A stretch of DNA of 64,000 nucleotides. Origin: an uncultured Clostridia bacterium. GTDB lineage: Bacteria; Bacillota; Clostridia; Oscillospirales; Ruminococcaceae. Below, piece by piece: positions 8,346 to 14,425 of the stretch. A model generated the notes under the pieces. The model did not search any database, was not told where the DNA came from, and worked only from the letters and a program-made list of their open reading frames with translations. The stretch covers positions 62,001 to 126,000 of the forward strand of contig CAMNXF010000005.1 in assembly GCA_946567425.1 (NCBI GenBank), read 5' to 3'. Position 1 is the stretch's first letter, and each line of letters starts with the position of its first letter. The position numbers and the translations under genes are program-made.

Positions 8346-8469
8346 CCCTTGGTCGTTAGGGAAAACGACCGCCAACCTCAAATTGAGAGTTAACTTTCAA
8401 AGGCGTAAAATAACGGACGTAAGGCTCAAAAAGTATTAGTGGGGGAAGCTCACGGAAAGTAGGTGTTTT
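8346..8469 (+). promoter_or_regulatory. Divergent, isolated copy of the inovirus leader RNA (copy L0)
   Basis: The end of the element, TCAAAAAGTATTAGTGGG through CTCACGGAAAGTAGG and TATG, closely follows the leaders at 12042, 13141 and 14035. GTGGG/CTCAC keeps the last hairpin, including its G-U pair, with a different loop. Upstream, CCCT (8346-8349) with AGGG (8358-8361) interleaves with GGTCGTT (8351-8357) and AACGACC (8364-8370), a possible pseudoknot. It precedes only a 26-codon ORF. It lies 3 kb outside the intact phage and so suggests a second, decayed inovirus. Confidence 0.65.
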
Positions 8470-8550
8470 ATGTTTAAAAATAATCAAATGCTTGATGTTT
8501 TATTAAACTGCTTGCGCGGCAGTATTATCAAACTGTTTCTTCGCTCATAA
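8470..8550 (+). CDS. 26-residue ORF behind the lone leader copy
   Basis: ATG at the exact position expected from the other leaders (GGAAAGTAGGTGTTTTATG), encoding a 26-residue peptide starting MFKNNQMLDVLLN and ending at a TAA. It may be the truncated first gene of a lost phage. No homology recognised. Confidence 0.4.
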   Translation: MFKNNQMLDVLLNCLRGSIIKLFLRS

Positions 8551-9252
8551 AATAAAAAGTTAATCTGAGCAATCTACTCGACCAAATATTACATAAAGCT
8601 TTTATTCTCCTCGATACGCTCCCAAATTTTGGAAAGGGGATAGCAGAAGAAAAAAAGTGAAAACAGCATTTCTTTTGCCAAGCTTTTCTTTGCCTGTCAA
8701 AGAAAAGCGGACTTTTGTTTTGTATGCTCTGCAGAAGCGCGAGGGAAGTTCAGCGGTTGGAAACTCCGTTCTTCCGTCTTGCAGCTCCTACGGTAGAGGT
8801 CAGTTTTCAATACTCGTAGGCAAAAAATGCGAGGAACGAGTATTTTTTCGCCGGAGAGTGTTGGAAACTGACTGCTCTGTCAATCTGCCGCCGCTGATGT
8901 AGAGGTAAGGAGTTTTCAACGGCTGAAACCTCCGCGCGGTTCGCTGCTCCTTTTAATCCAATCGTCTTAGATCTGGACGATAACATATATATAAACGCTG
9001 CCGCTCCAATTAGCAGCCATAAAAAAACGCCCGACGAAATTCGGGCTATTCGTGTTTGTCGAGAAAAAAGACGGCTCGCCGACGCGCCGAGGCTTCAGCC
9101 GCGCGGCGGCGGAGCCGCCCCGGGAAGTCCGCTTGGTAATACGGACTTCCTATTACAGGGTTATCTAATTTCATAAAATTAGCATTTTATGAAATATTTT
9201 CAATTATCAATACTATAAAAAAATCCCCCGAAAACGGGGGAAGTAAATCATT
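8551..9252. repeat. Hairpin-rich non-coding region, possible structured repeat or miniature element
   Basis: No convincing gene. Nested inverted repeats: GCTTTTCTTTG/CAAAGAAAAGC at 8682-8708 (11 perfect pairs); an outer imperfect pair 8743-8768 with 8908-8933; an inner pair 8799-8815 with 8856-8872, itself enclosing ACTCGT/ACGAGT. Further right, GGAAGTCCG/CGGACTTCC at 9123-9150 and ATTTCATAAAAT/ATTTTATGAAAT at 9168-9195 around TAGC. The nested organisation suggests a dispersed repeat family or a non-coding RNA. Confidence 0.5.
9216..9240 (-). terminator. Terminator of the toxin-antitoxin operon
   Basis: Minus strand CCCCCG TTTT CGGGGG followed by an uninterrupted T run; twelve bases downstream of the toxin stop codon. 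Confidence 0.9.
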
Positions 9253-9519
9253 TTATTTGTCATCATAATGTCCTTTACATTGAATTATTTCAATTCTATC
9301 CTCGACAATTCTGTAAACGATCCTGTTGGTGTCGTCTATCCGTCTGCTCCAGAAGCCTTTAAGGTTTTCTTTAAGCGGTTCCGGCTTGGCAATACCGTCA
9401 TAACCGTTTCTAATAATGTCCTGCAGTATTAAATTTATCCTCTTAAGTGTCTTTTTATCTTGAGATTGCCAGTAAATATAATCTTGCCAAGCTCTTTCTG
9501 AGAAAACAATGTTACTCAT
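9253..9519 (-). CDS. yoeB: YoeB/Txe-family mRNA interferase toxin
   Basis: 88 residues. SERAWQDYIYWQSQDKKTLKRIN, KPEPLKENLKGFWSRRIDDTNRIVYRI and a C-terminal QCKGHYDDK are the hallmarks of YoeB. The conserved Glu, Arg and the C-terminal His-Tyr of this RelE-superfamily, ribosome-dependent RNase are present. Overlaps the antitoxin gene by 8 bases. It sits downstream of the inovirus minus-strand cluster and could stabilise the provirus, which is inference. Confidence 0.92.
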   Translation of the reverse strand: MSNIVFSERAWQDYIYWQSQDKKTLKRINLILQDIIRNGYDGIAKPEPLKENLKGFWSRRIDDTNRIVYRIVEDRIEIIQCKGHYDDK

Positions 9520-9784
9520 CTGTCATTCCCTCTAATTCGTCAATGGACTTGATAACGACCTTTCCGCTTTTAAGCTGATCAAGACTTTCCGACAAGGCTT
9601 TCAGATTGCTGTCTGTGTAGAACGGGTCAACGGAAACATCAAAGGGAATACGTTTTTCACGGCTCATCTTCTTAGCAAAGATCGTGATCGCGGTCGTCAT
9701 ACTCATTCCAAGCTCGTTGCACACATTGTCGAAGTCGCGCTTGAGTTCTTCGTCCATTCTGATATTAACTAATGCTTGTGCCAT
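9512..9784 (-). CDS. RelB/DinJ-family antitoxin
   Basis: 90 residues from the ATG at 9784, which has AAAGGAGG 8 bases upstream; the GTG three codons earlier lies inside that binding site and was rejected. The ribbon-helix-helix N-terminus ALVNIRMDEELKRDFDNVCNELGMSMTTAITIF is typical of DinJ. The acidic tail wraps the toxin in this family. The complex normally represses its own promoter. Confidence 0.9.
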   Translation of the reverse strand: MAQALVNIRMDEELKRDFDNVCNELGMSMTTAITIFAKKMSREKRIPFDVSVDPFYTDSNLKALSESLDQLKSGKVVIKSIDELEGMTDE

Positions 9785-9856
9785 TTTATGCACCTCCTTT
9801 AGTATATTATATCACATTGTGTATATTTTGTCAACACATTGTATTTGTTCAAGTAA

Positions 9857-9884
9857 AAAAGAGGGCTTTTCAGTCCTCTTTTTT
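9857..9884. terminator. Bidirectional terminator
   Basis: AAAAGAGG and CCTCTTTT flank GCTTTTCAGT with A and T runs on both sides. It separates the toxin-antitoxin operon from the small membrane protein genes. Confidence 0.75.
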
Positions 9885-10155
9885 ATTCACCTCTGAAATG
9901 TGCGTCTAAAACCGCTATTTTTATTTTTTGAATTTTCTGCGCCATAACAAGTATTACTATGTAAAGAATTGTTGTTGCAATATCAGCTTTTGTAAAACTG
10001 CTTTCCGCTATCTTGAACAGTATACCTAAAAATTTTAATGAACACTCTATTATTGAAACTATTTTTACCGATCTGGTTATTGTTTCGTCATCAATTCCGT
10101 ACTTTGCTTTTACCAGACAAATTATAATTAAAATCACTGTTAGCATTTTCTTCAC
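9883..10155 (-). CDS. Small membrane protein of the provirus minus-strand cluster
   Basis: 90 residues. Two or three hydrophobic stretches: MLTVILIIICLVKAKYG at the N-terminus, SLKFLGILFKIA in the middle and IATTILYIVILVMA near the C-terminus. GAGGTGAAGAAAATG gives the start. No family recognised. One of three small membrane proteins transcribed away from the phage operon behind the repressor gene, a position often used for superinfection-exclusion proteins; that role is inference. Confidence 0.6.
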   Translation of the reverse strand: MKKMLTVILIIICLVKAKYGIDDETITRSVKIVSIIECSLKFLGILFKIAESSFTKADIATTILYIVILVMAQKIQKIKIAVLDAHFRGE

Positions 10156-10191
10156 CTCAAGTACATTATATCCTATTCTTGGAAAAAAGTC

Positions 10192-10213
10192 AAGAGGACG
10201 TTTCAGTCCTCTT
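10192..10213. terminator. Hairpin AAGAGGAC/GTCCTCTT
   Basis: Eight-pair stem with T and A runs on the two sides, overlapping the stop of the 64-residue gene. Nearly the same stem as the terminator at 9857. Confidence 0.65.
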
Positions 10214-10397
10214 TTCTTGTATTGGTTTTTATTTGTTTTAGTTCTTCCTCGATCCTTGCTTGCTGCTGGGTCATTAATAAAATGTTATGTTCCATTCCAC
10301 CTAAAATCTTTTCAAATCTTTTTAGATAAGTAAATAGACCTATTAAGCATGCTACTCCGAGTGCCGATACAATTGCTTGTGCTAATTCCATATTCAA
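10203..10397 (-). CDS. Small membrane protein with coiled-coil tail
   Basis: 64 residues. One membrane segment (LAQAIVSALGVACLIGLFTYL, residues about 5-25) then a charged helix with heptad-like spacing (LLMTQQQARIEEELKQIKTN). AGGAGG precedes the ATG. Same architecture as the 87-residue neighbour upstream, so the two may interact. No family recognised. Confidence 0.55.
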   Translation of the reverse strand: MNMELAQAIVSALGVACLIGLFTYLKRFEKILGGMEHNILLMTQQQARIEEELKQIKTNTRKED

Positions 10398-10405
10398 TTC
10401 CTCCT

Positions 10406-10669
10406 TTACAATTTATTTCTCATTTTGTTCAATATATCGTTTTTGTCTATCCTTGCTTCTTCATCTAAGCTCTTGACTTGTTCGGATTCTTTAAGATTTT
10501 TGTCTTTAATCAGCTGTTCCGAGATGAAAACCTTTTGATTTTGCGTGAGTATCTCAAGATTTTTGGCTATACTTCTAAGACTTACATCAACACTATTTAT
10601 CTTTGCTATAAACCAACAAATTATAATAAGATTAATTATTCCTATAATTACATAACCTATGTCATTCAT
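10406..10669 (-). CDS. Small membrane protein with coiled-coil tail
   Basis: 87 residues from the ATG at 10669, preceded by GAGGTGATAGGA; an upstream ATG at 10696 lacks a binding site. N-terminal membrane segment (IGYVIIGIINLIIICWFIA) and a long charged C-terminal helix. Nine bases separate it from the next gene. Function unknown; possibly phage immunity. Confidence 0.55.
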   Translation of the reverse strand: MNDIGYVIIGIINLIIICWFIAKINSVDVSLRSIAKNLEILTQNQKVFISEQLIKDKNLKESEQVKSLDEEARIDKNDILNKMRNKL

Positions 10670-10721
10670 TCCTATCACCTCATACATATTATACAATATT
10701 GAGGAACATTTTGCAATAGTT

Positions 10722-10940
10722 TTACCAAAATTTTCTTTTATCGTTTGTCAATCCAGCTAGATAATCAAGAGAAACATTGTAGTATTTTGCTAGTTTTATA
10801 AACAAATGCATAGGAAGTTCTCGATCTCCTCTTTCGTATTTACTGTAATGCGTTTGAAATGTTTCAAGTATTTCTGCAACTTGTTGTTGATTTAAATCTT
10901 TATCTTCTCTGCAGTCTCTTAGTCTTTGGTAATAATACAT
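10722..10940 (-). CDS. XRE-family phage repressor
   Basis: 72 residues, a minimal Cro/CI helix-turn-helix: LNQQQVAEILETFQTHYSKYERGDRELPMHLFIKLAKYYNVSLDYLAGL. It is transcribed away from the phage operon and sits 60 bases from two copies of a palindromic operator that overlap the rightward promoter, so it probably maintains lysogeny by shutting that promoter. The decayed XRE gene at 7606 holds the same position relative to the lone leader copy. Confidence 0.85.
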   Translation of the reverse strand: MYYYQRLRDCREDKDLNQQQVAEILETFQTHYSKYERGDRELPMHLFIKLAKYYNVSLDYLAGLTNDKRKFW

Positions 10941-10983
10941 AATTTTTCCTTTCCTTTTTGTTTATTGTGCTGATTTTATCATA

Positions 10984-11028
10984 AATACGTTTGTATCTAT
11001 TGACTTTAGATACGTTTGTATCTATTAT
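10984..11028 (+). promoter_or_regulatory. Rightward phage promoter with two overlapping operators
   Basis: TTGACT (11000-11005), 17-base spacer, TATTAT (11023-11028). Operator copy 2 is the palindrome AGATAC GTTT GTATCT at 11008-11023, filling the spacer; copy 1 (AATACGTTTGTATCT) lies at about 10984-10998, 23 bases upstream. The arrangement fits cooperative repressor binding that blocks RNA polymerase. Confidence 0.75.
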
Positions 11029-11076
11029 ACACTTTTTGTCTTTGCGAGAAAAAACTCCCCATATAGGGTGTGGTCA

Positions 11077-11165
11077 AGCCGTTTGGTCGTTGCGGCTTTA
11101 AACTAACGACTACCAGCCCGAGAGGGCAAAAAAATCCCCGACCCAGTAGGGCAGGGGAAAGGATC
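11077..11165 (+). promoter_or_regulatory. Leader-type structured RNA, divergent class (copy R1)
   Basis: AGCCG (11077-11081) with CGGCT (11093-11097), interleaved with GTCGTT (11086-11091) and AACGAC (11105-11110): an H-type pseudoknot. Then GCCC-GAGA-GGGC (11116-11127, a GNRA tetraloop), an A-rich linker, and CCCC...GGGG (11136-11157), followed by AAAGG. Same order of parts as the L leaders but with different stem sequences. It lies about 50 bases inside the transcript from the promoter at 11000 and has no gene immediately after it on this strand. Confidence 0.65.
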
Positions 11166-11170
11166 GGCTG

Positions 11171-11284
11171 TTATCTGCCTTTCAGCTTCCGTTTAATTGC
11201 TTTTACTGTTTCTTCTATGGCAACATAAACGGCAGCAGCATCGAATGCCCATACAATGGCGAGTATTTTGTGATAGTTCATCAT
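11171..11284 (-). CDS. Possible 37-residue membrane peptide
   Basis: ORF MMNYHKILAIVWAFDAAAVY followed by VAIEETVKAIKRKLKGR: one hydrophobic segment and a basic tail, like inovirus minor coat proteins. It is on the minus strand between the two R leader copies. The ribosome binding site is poor (CGGAG far upstream). May be spurious. Confidence 0.3.
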   Translation of the reverse strand: MMNYHKILAIVWAFDAAAVYVAIEETVKAIKRKLKGR

Positions 11285-11319
11285 TAGGTAAAAAGATACT
11301 CCGATGTACGGCAAGTTCA

Positions 11320-11379
11320 AGCCGTTTGGTCGTTGCGGCTCTAAACTAACGACTACCACCAGTAGGGCAGGGGAGAAAG
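11320..11379 (+). promoter_or_regulatory. Leader-type structured RNA, divergent class (copy R2)
   Basis: Repeats R1 over about 40 bases. AGCCG (11320-11324)/CGGCT (11336-11340) interleaves with GTCGTT (11329-11334)/AACGAC (11348-11353). It lacks the GAGA hairpin but keeps CCAGTAGGGCAGGGGA and AAAG. It is followed at 11411 by leader L1. Confidence 0.6.
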
Positions 11380-11410
11380 CGGCATTATCTAGGCATTGTT
11401 TTTCTTTAAC

Positions 11411-11506
11411 GTCCGTTAGCGGTTCGGACGAAAAACCAACCGCTACAAGCCCTTAGGGGTCAAAAAATAAAACAGTGGCTTCGGTCACGGAAAGAAGGTA
11501 CTTAAA
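11411..11506 (+). promoter_or_regulatory. Inovirus leader RNA copy L1
   Basis: GTCCG (11411-11415) pairs with CGGAC (11425-11429). GCGGTT (11419-11424), in the loop of that stem, pairs with AACCGC (11438-11443): an H-type pseudoknot with loops of 3, 0 and 8 bases, the last A-rich. Then CCC-TTAG-GGG (11450-11459), an A-rich linker, GTGGC-TTCG-GTCAC (11475-11488), GGAAAGAAGGT and the ATG at 11507. No T run follows either hairpin, so it is not a simple terminator. Nearly identical to L2-L4. Confidence 0.8.
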
Positions 11507-11737
11507 ATGCGTGCACCAATGAATTTAAATTTTAATGCTACGACATCAGATTTATTGTTTCTTGTTAAGGCAATGGAATCGGCGCATAGATCGGCTCTAT
11601 CTTTAGGTGGTTGTTATTTTAGTAAAGATAAAGTTGAACCTGTGTTTAATGTATTAATCATTGTTGATTCTGAGGGCAGTTCTACGGTAGGAGTTCGAAT
11701 TTTGGATAATGACGTTGAGGAGAGCGGAACGCGATGA
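11507..11737 (+). CDS. Phage early protein, unknown
   Basis: 76 residues, MRAPMNLNFNATTSDLLFLV onward; no signal peptide, one Cys, acidic end. First gene behind a leader copy; its 3' end overlaps the next gene by 4 bases. No family recognised. Confidence 0.6.
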   Translation: MRAPMNLNFNATTSDLLFLVKAMESAHRSALSLGGCYFSKDKVEPVFNVLIIVDSEGSSTVGVRILDNDVEESGTR

Positions 11738-12039
11738 ACGATTACGGCAAATTAGGTATATCGACTTTTGCCCCAAATTTATTTGCGATGTTTATTCTGT
11801 TATCAATTCTTCCGTTTTATGAAGCCAACGGCAGTTTACCGGTTGAGGGTATGACAGATCTTCAGATATCGGAGATTGTATTCTGGGCTGGTTTTTTTGC
11901 ATTTATTCTTGGCTCTTTTTACGCTTTATCTTATATTATATCATTCGTTGGTCATTATCTTGTTTATTTCGTTCAACGTTACTGGTACTTGCGAAAGCTG
12001 CGCAAGCCGGAGCGAATATATACCGGAGACCCCCTGTGA
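11734..12039 (+). CDS. Phage two-span membrane protein
   Basis: 101 residues. Hydrophobic segments at about 11-30 (FAPNLFAMFILLSILPF) and 46-85 (IVFWAGFFAFILGSFYALSYIISFVGHY), then a basic tail (RYWYLRKLRKPERIY). Overlaps the preceding gene (GATGA). The basic C-terminus after a membrane span recalls inovirus assembly or minor coat proteins, but the early position argues against a firm role. Confidence 0.6.
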   Translation: MNDYGKLGISTFAPNLFAMFILLSILPFYEANGSLPVEGMTDLQISEIVFWAGFFAFILGSFYALSYIISFVGHYLVYFVQRYWYLRKLRKPERIYTGDPL

Positions 12040-12041
12040 AC

Positions 12042-12135
12042 GTCCGTTAGCGGTTCGGACGAAAAACCAACCGCCGCCAACCCTTCGGGGCAGAAAAATA
12101 AAAAAGTGGCTTCGGTCACGGAAAGTAGGTATTTT
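12042..12135 (+). promoter_or_regulatory. Inovirus leader RNA copy L2
   Basis: Same pseudoknot as L1 (GTCCG/CGGAC with GCGGTT/AACCGC). The middle hairpin is CCC-TTCG-GGG where other copies have CCC-TTAG-GGG, so the change is confined to the tetraloop. Ends GTGGCTTCGGTCACGGAAAG then TAGGTATTTT and the ATG at 12136. Confidence 0.8.
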
Positions 12136-12348
12136 ATGGAAAAAACGGTTCAATTATCTTTAACGCTTGAACAGCTTCAAACGGTTCACCGCTTAGTTTC
12201 CAATAAAATTGATTTTTACAGAGATGTTTTATCTCGTTGTAAAAATGAAAATCGTAAAAAGTTTTATTTGGAAATTCTATCGGAATGTGTTCATATTCGA
12301 GAGAACATTGTAGAATCTCTGAAAGGTGGTGAAGCAGATGAAAAGTGA
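12136..12348 (+). CDS. Phage early protein, unknown, helical
   Basis: 70 residues from the ATG placed as in the other leaders. A GTG 30 bases upstream inside the UUCG hairpin is in frame but was rejected, because that frame is not kept behind L1 or L4. Mostly helical and charged (LEQLQTVHRLVSNKIDFYRD). Overlaps the next gene by 11 bases. No family recognised. Confidence 0.6.
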   Translation: MEKTVQLSLTLEQLQTVHRLVSNKIDFYRDVLSRCKNENRKKFYLEILSECVHIRENIVESLKGGEADEK

Positions 12349-12499
12349 GTATTTCCTTTTGCTCGGTGCGGCAGTTGCCTATTTTTTCGGTCGTTTTATT
12401 ATGCGTGGTCTGCTTAAACGCCGACACACGGGCGGCAGCTTCCGCGAGCTTTACAGAGACAACGCCGAAGCTCTGAAAGGCGGTGATGAAGATGAATAA
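12338..12499 (+). CDS. Phage small membrane protein (53 residues)
   Basis: MKSEYFLLLGAAVAYFFGRF followed by IMRGLLKRRHTGGSFRELYRD: one membrane segment then a basic, then acidic, tail. GAAAGGTGGTGAAGC precedes the ATG. The same GAAAGGCGGTGA motif ends this gene and leads into the next. Confidence 0.6.
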   Translation: MKSEYFLLLGAAVAYFFGRFIMRGLLKRRHTGGSFRELYRDNAEALKGGDEDE

Positions 12500-12779
12500 A
12501 TTTATAAATCTCACGCTTGAGGGTATGAATTGCAAGCAGCTTGCCATTCTTCAAGCTGCTATAAAACTTGCTGGAGACAATTTTACTACATACGGAGATT
12601 TTTTTAAAAATCTTGACAATAAGCTTACAAATGTAGATGAATTTATTTTTGAGTATAATCATTGTACTAACTTTAATCTTTCTATAGATTTTCGTCAGTT
12701 TTCCGTTGGTGGTCCGTTTGATTGCGATCCTGTTGACGATCCCGATTTTCTTAAAGGCGGTGACAAGGAATGCGAGTAA
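12492..12779 (+). CDS. Phage early protein, unknown
   Basis: 95 residues from the ATG at 12492 (AAAGGCGGTGATGAAG upstream). Contains LEGMNCKQLAILQAAIKLAG and an acidic C-terminus with FDCDPVDDPDFLKGGDKECE. Its frame overlaps the previous stop and the next start. No family recognised. Confidence 0.55.
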   Translation: MNKFINLTLEGMNCKQLAILQAAIKLAGDNFTTYGDFFKNLDNKLTNVDEFIFEYNHCTNFNLSIDFRQFSVGGPFDCDPVDDPDFLKGGDKECE

Positions 12780-13135
12780 TTCTGAAACGCCCGGGAGAGG
12801 TTGCCACTGTGGGCGATCTCGCCGACTATGAGGCAATGCGTGAATACATAGAGGGTCATTTTGAAACCGTTCCGCTCCTCGCACCGGACTACTGTAAATA
12901 TCTTATCGTGTGTAACGATAATTTCCTTTATAACGGCAGCGAGTTCAATTTGTTTCTTGGCGGCGTGGAGTTCTACGGCAATATATTCATCTGCAATGTC
13001 GGCAAGGTAAAGGGCGAAATGGACTTTGTAGGGCTTGATTGCCCGGATATACTCAGCATAGCGCGCAATCTGTGTTGGTCTGAGAGTGATAAACGGTCGC
13101 TTATGGTTCACGCCCTCGCGGTCAATTCTCTTTAA
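12770..13135 (+). CDS. DUF3846-like phage protein
   Basis: 121 residues. MRVILKRPGEVATVGDLADYEAMREYIEG, then FLGGVEFYGNIFICNVGKVKGEMDFVGL: the order of a short N-terminal strand, a residue block ending in GG-type turns and a final Gly-Asp/Glu-hydrophobic stretch resembles DUF3846 proteins common in Firmicutes mobile DNA. Function of that family unknown. Last gene of the L2 cassette. Confidence 0.55.
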   Translation: MRVILKRPGEVATVGDLADYEAMREYIEGHFETVPLLAPDYCKYLIVCNDNFLYNGSEFNLFLGGVEFYGNIFICNVGKVKGEMDFVGLDCPDILSIARNLCWSESDKRSLMVHALAVNSL

Positions 13136-13140
13136 ATTCA

Positions 13141-13234
13141 GTCCGTTAGCGGTTCGGACGATAAACCAACCGCCACAAGCCCTTAGGGGTCAAAAAATAA
13201 AACAGTGGCTTCGGTCACGGAAAGCAGGTTAGAT
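13141..13234 (+). promoter_or_regulatory. Inovirus leader RNA copy L3
   Basis: Almost base-for-base the same as L1 and L4. Pseudoknot GTCCG/CGGAC with GCGGTT/AACCGC, loop GATAAACC, CCC-TTAG-GGG, A-rich linker, GTGGC-TTCG-GTCAC, GGAAAGCAGGT, ATG at 13235. Confidence 0.8.
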
Positions 13235-14029
13235 ATGTTCAATAAAACGGAAATCGTTCCGAAACGTTCGGATACAATGACATACTTTGAAGCTGCATTT
13301 GCTTCAATCAAATCCGATCTTTGCGATATAGCGGATACTTATCTTTGCATAGCTTATAAGGTTCATGAAATAGACGTGCGTATCCGTAAGGACGGCAAAA
13401 AGTGCAAGTACAAGAACATTGTCGAAGCCTGTGAAACCGAGCTTGGTTTTAAGAAGTCCACTACTTACAATATGCTTAATATCGTTAAGACTTACGGTGT
13501 TGACGATAAAGGCAGAATTTCTTATCAGCAGCTTTGCACATATTCTCATTATTCATATAGTCAGCTTGTGGAAATGCTGTCGCTCGGATCTGCTCAACGT
13601 TCCGAAATCAAACCCGATACGTCCGTATCCGCTATCCGTATGTTGAAGAAGTCCAACGAAAAGGACGAGCCGAAAACTTTCCAGACGTCTGGAAAATCTG
13701 ACACATCTGTTGAGAAAACAGAAACTTTCCGAACGTTCGGAAACTCCGATCACGTTTATGAGATCAAGAGCTTTTTCGAGGACGGCGAGTTGTTCATCGA
13801 GGTTGATGATGAATTTACCGAAGAGGTAGATGTGTTTACTGATGATTTGTGCGACTTTTATTCTGCACTTGGTACAGCTTCGTCTCAACACTATTTGACA
13901 GGTGCTGACTTTGAAAGTTTTCCTCCCGATAAGCTCGAGGAGCGCTTTAAAACCATTATGGCGGTTTACAGACAAGCATATAACAGCTATTACAATCAGC
14001 TTGAGCGTGAAAATAAATCCGCTGTATGA
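13235..14029 (+). CDS. Mobile-element regulatory or replication protein, unknown
   Basis: 264 residues from the ATG at 13235. The N-terminal 130 residues (IADTYLCIAYKVHEIDVRIR, YKNIVEACETELGFKKSTTYNMLNI, YSYSQLVEMLSLG, KPDTSVSAIRMLKKS) match a helix-turn-helix-like domain seen in Firmicutes ICE and plasmid proteins. The middle is low-complexity with repeated KTFQTSG/ETFRTFG, and the C-terminus is acidic. Sole gene of its leader cassette; likely DNA-binding. Confidence 0.6.
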   Translation: MFNKTEIVPKRSDTMTYFEAAFASIKSDLCDIADTYLCIAYKVHEIDVRIRKDGKKCKYKNIVEACETELGFKKSTTYNMLNIVKTYGVDDKGRISYQQLCTYSHYSYSQLVEMLSLGSAQRSEIKPDTSVSAIRMLKKSNEKDEPKTFQTSGKSDTSVEKTETFRTFGNSDHVYEIKSFFEDGELFIEVDDEFTEEVDVFTDDLCDFYSALGTASSQHYLTGADFESFPPDKLEERFKTIMAVYRQAYNSYYNQLERENKSAV

Positions 14030-14034
14030 TAATA

Positions 14035-14128
14035 GTCCGTTAGCGGTTCGGACGATAAACCAACCGCTACAAGCCCTTAGGGGTCAAAAAATAAAACAGT
14101 GGCTTCGGTCACGGAAAGCAGGTAAAAA
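14035..14128 (+). promoter_or_regulatory. Inovirus leader RNA copy L4
   Basis: Same structure as L1 and L3, ending GGAAAGCAGGTAAAAA and the ATG at 14129. It begins 5 bases after the previous stop codon and leads the whole structural and replication block. Confidence 0.8.
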
Positions 14129-14425
14129 ATGGCTACAAAGTACCAAGTAATCAACGTAAAAGAGAGTAAAGGCAATATAGAGGGCAATCCGTTCGACAAT
14201 CGAATGATCCTTTGCTATTCCACGGAAAGCAGTAAATACCTTGTATGCGGCGAGTACACCGAAAATCTGAAAATGAAAACGAACGATTTTAATTACGCAG
14301 TCCGCCACCACGGCTACGATCTGAGCGATCTCCCCGGGAAGATCATCAGCCCCGTTTTCGGTCGTAACGACTACATCACGGATTTCACGCTCTCCGATCC
14401 CGAGTCGGGCGAGGTGGTGGAGTAA
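14129..14425 (+). CDS. Putative phage ssDNA-binding protein (by synteny)
   Basis: 98 residues, soluble, mixed beta-like composition (MATKYQVINVKESKGNIEGN; KYLVCGEYTENLKMKTNDF). No family recognised. Size (M13 pV is 87 residues) and place, directly before two tiny membrane proteins and the coat gene, match M13 gene V. If so it would coat single-stranded phage DNA and might bind the leader RNAs; both points are inference. Confidence 0.45.
   Translation: MATKYQVINVKESKGNIEGNPFDNRMILCYSTESSKYLVCGEYTENLKMKTNDFNYAVRHHGYDLSDLPGKIISPVFGRNDYITDFTLSDPESGEVVE

Noticed and set aside
11411-11506. Leader copies as transcription terminators
   Set aside because: Neither hairpin is followed by a T run and each is followed at once by a gene start.
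12106-12136. Coding starts inside the leader hairpin (GTG GCT TCG GTC ACG, MASVTES) for the genes at 12136 and 13235
   Set aside because: The hairpin frame is in phase with the gene behind L2 and L3 but out of phase behind L1 and L4, while the ATG after GGAAAGNAGGT is constant.
11411-14128. CRISPR-like array (four regularly repeated ~90-base units)
   Set aside because: Spacing is 0.6-1.1 kb with genes between, units are long and structured, and no cas gene is present.
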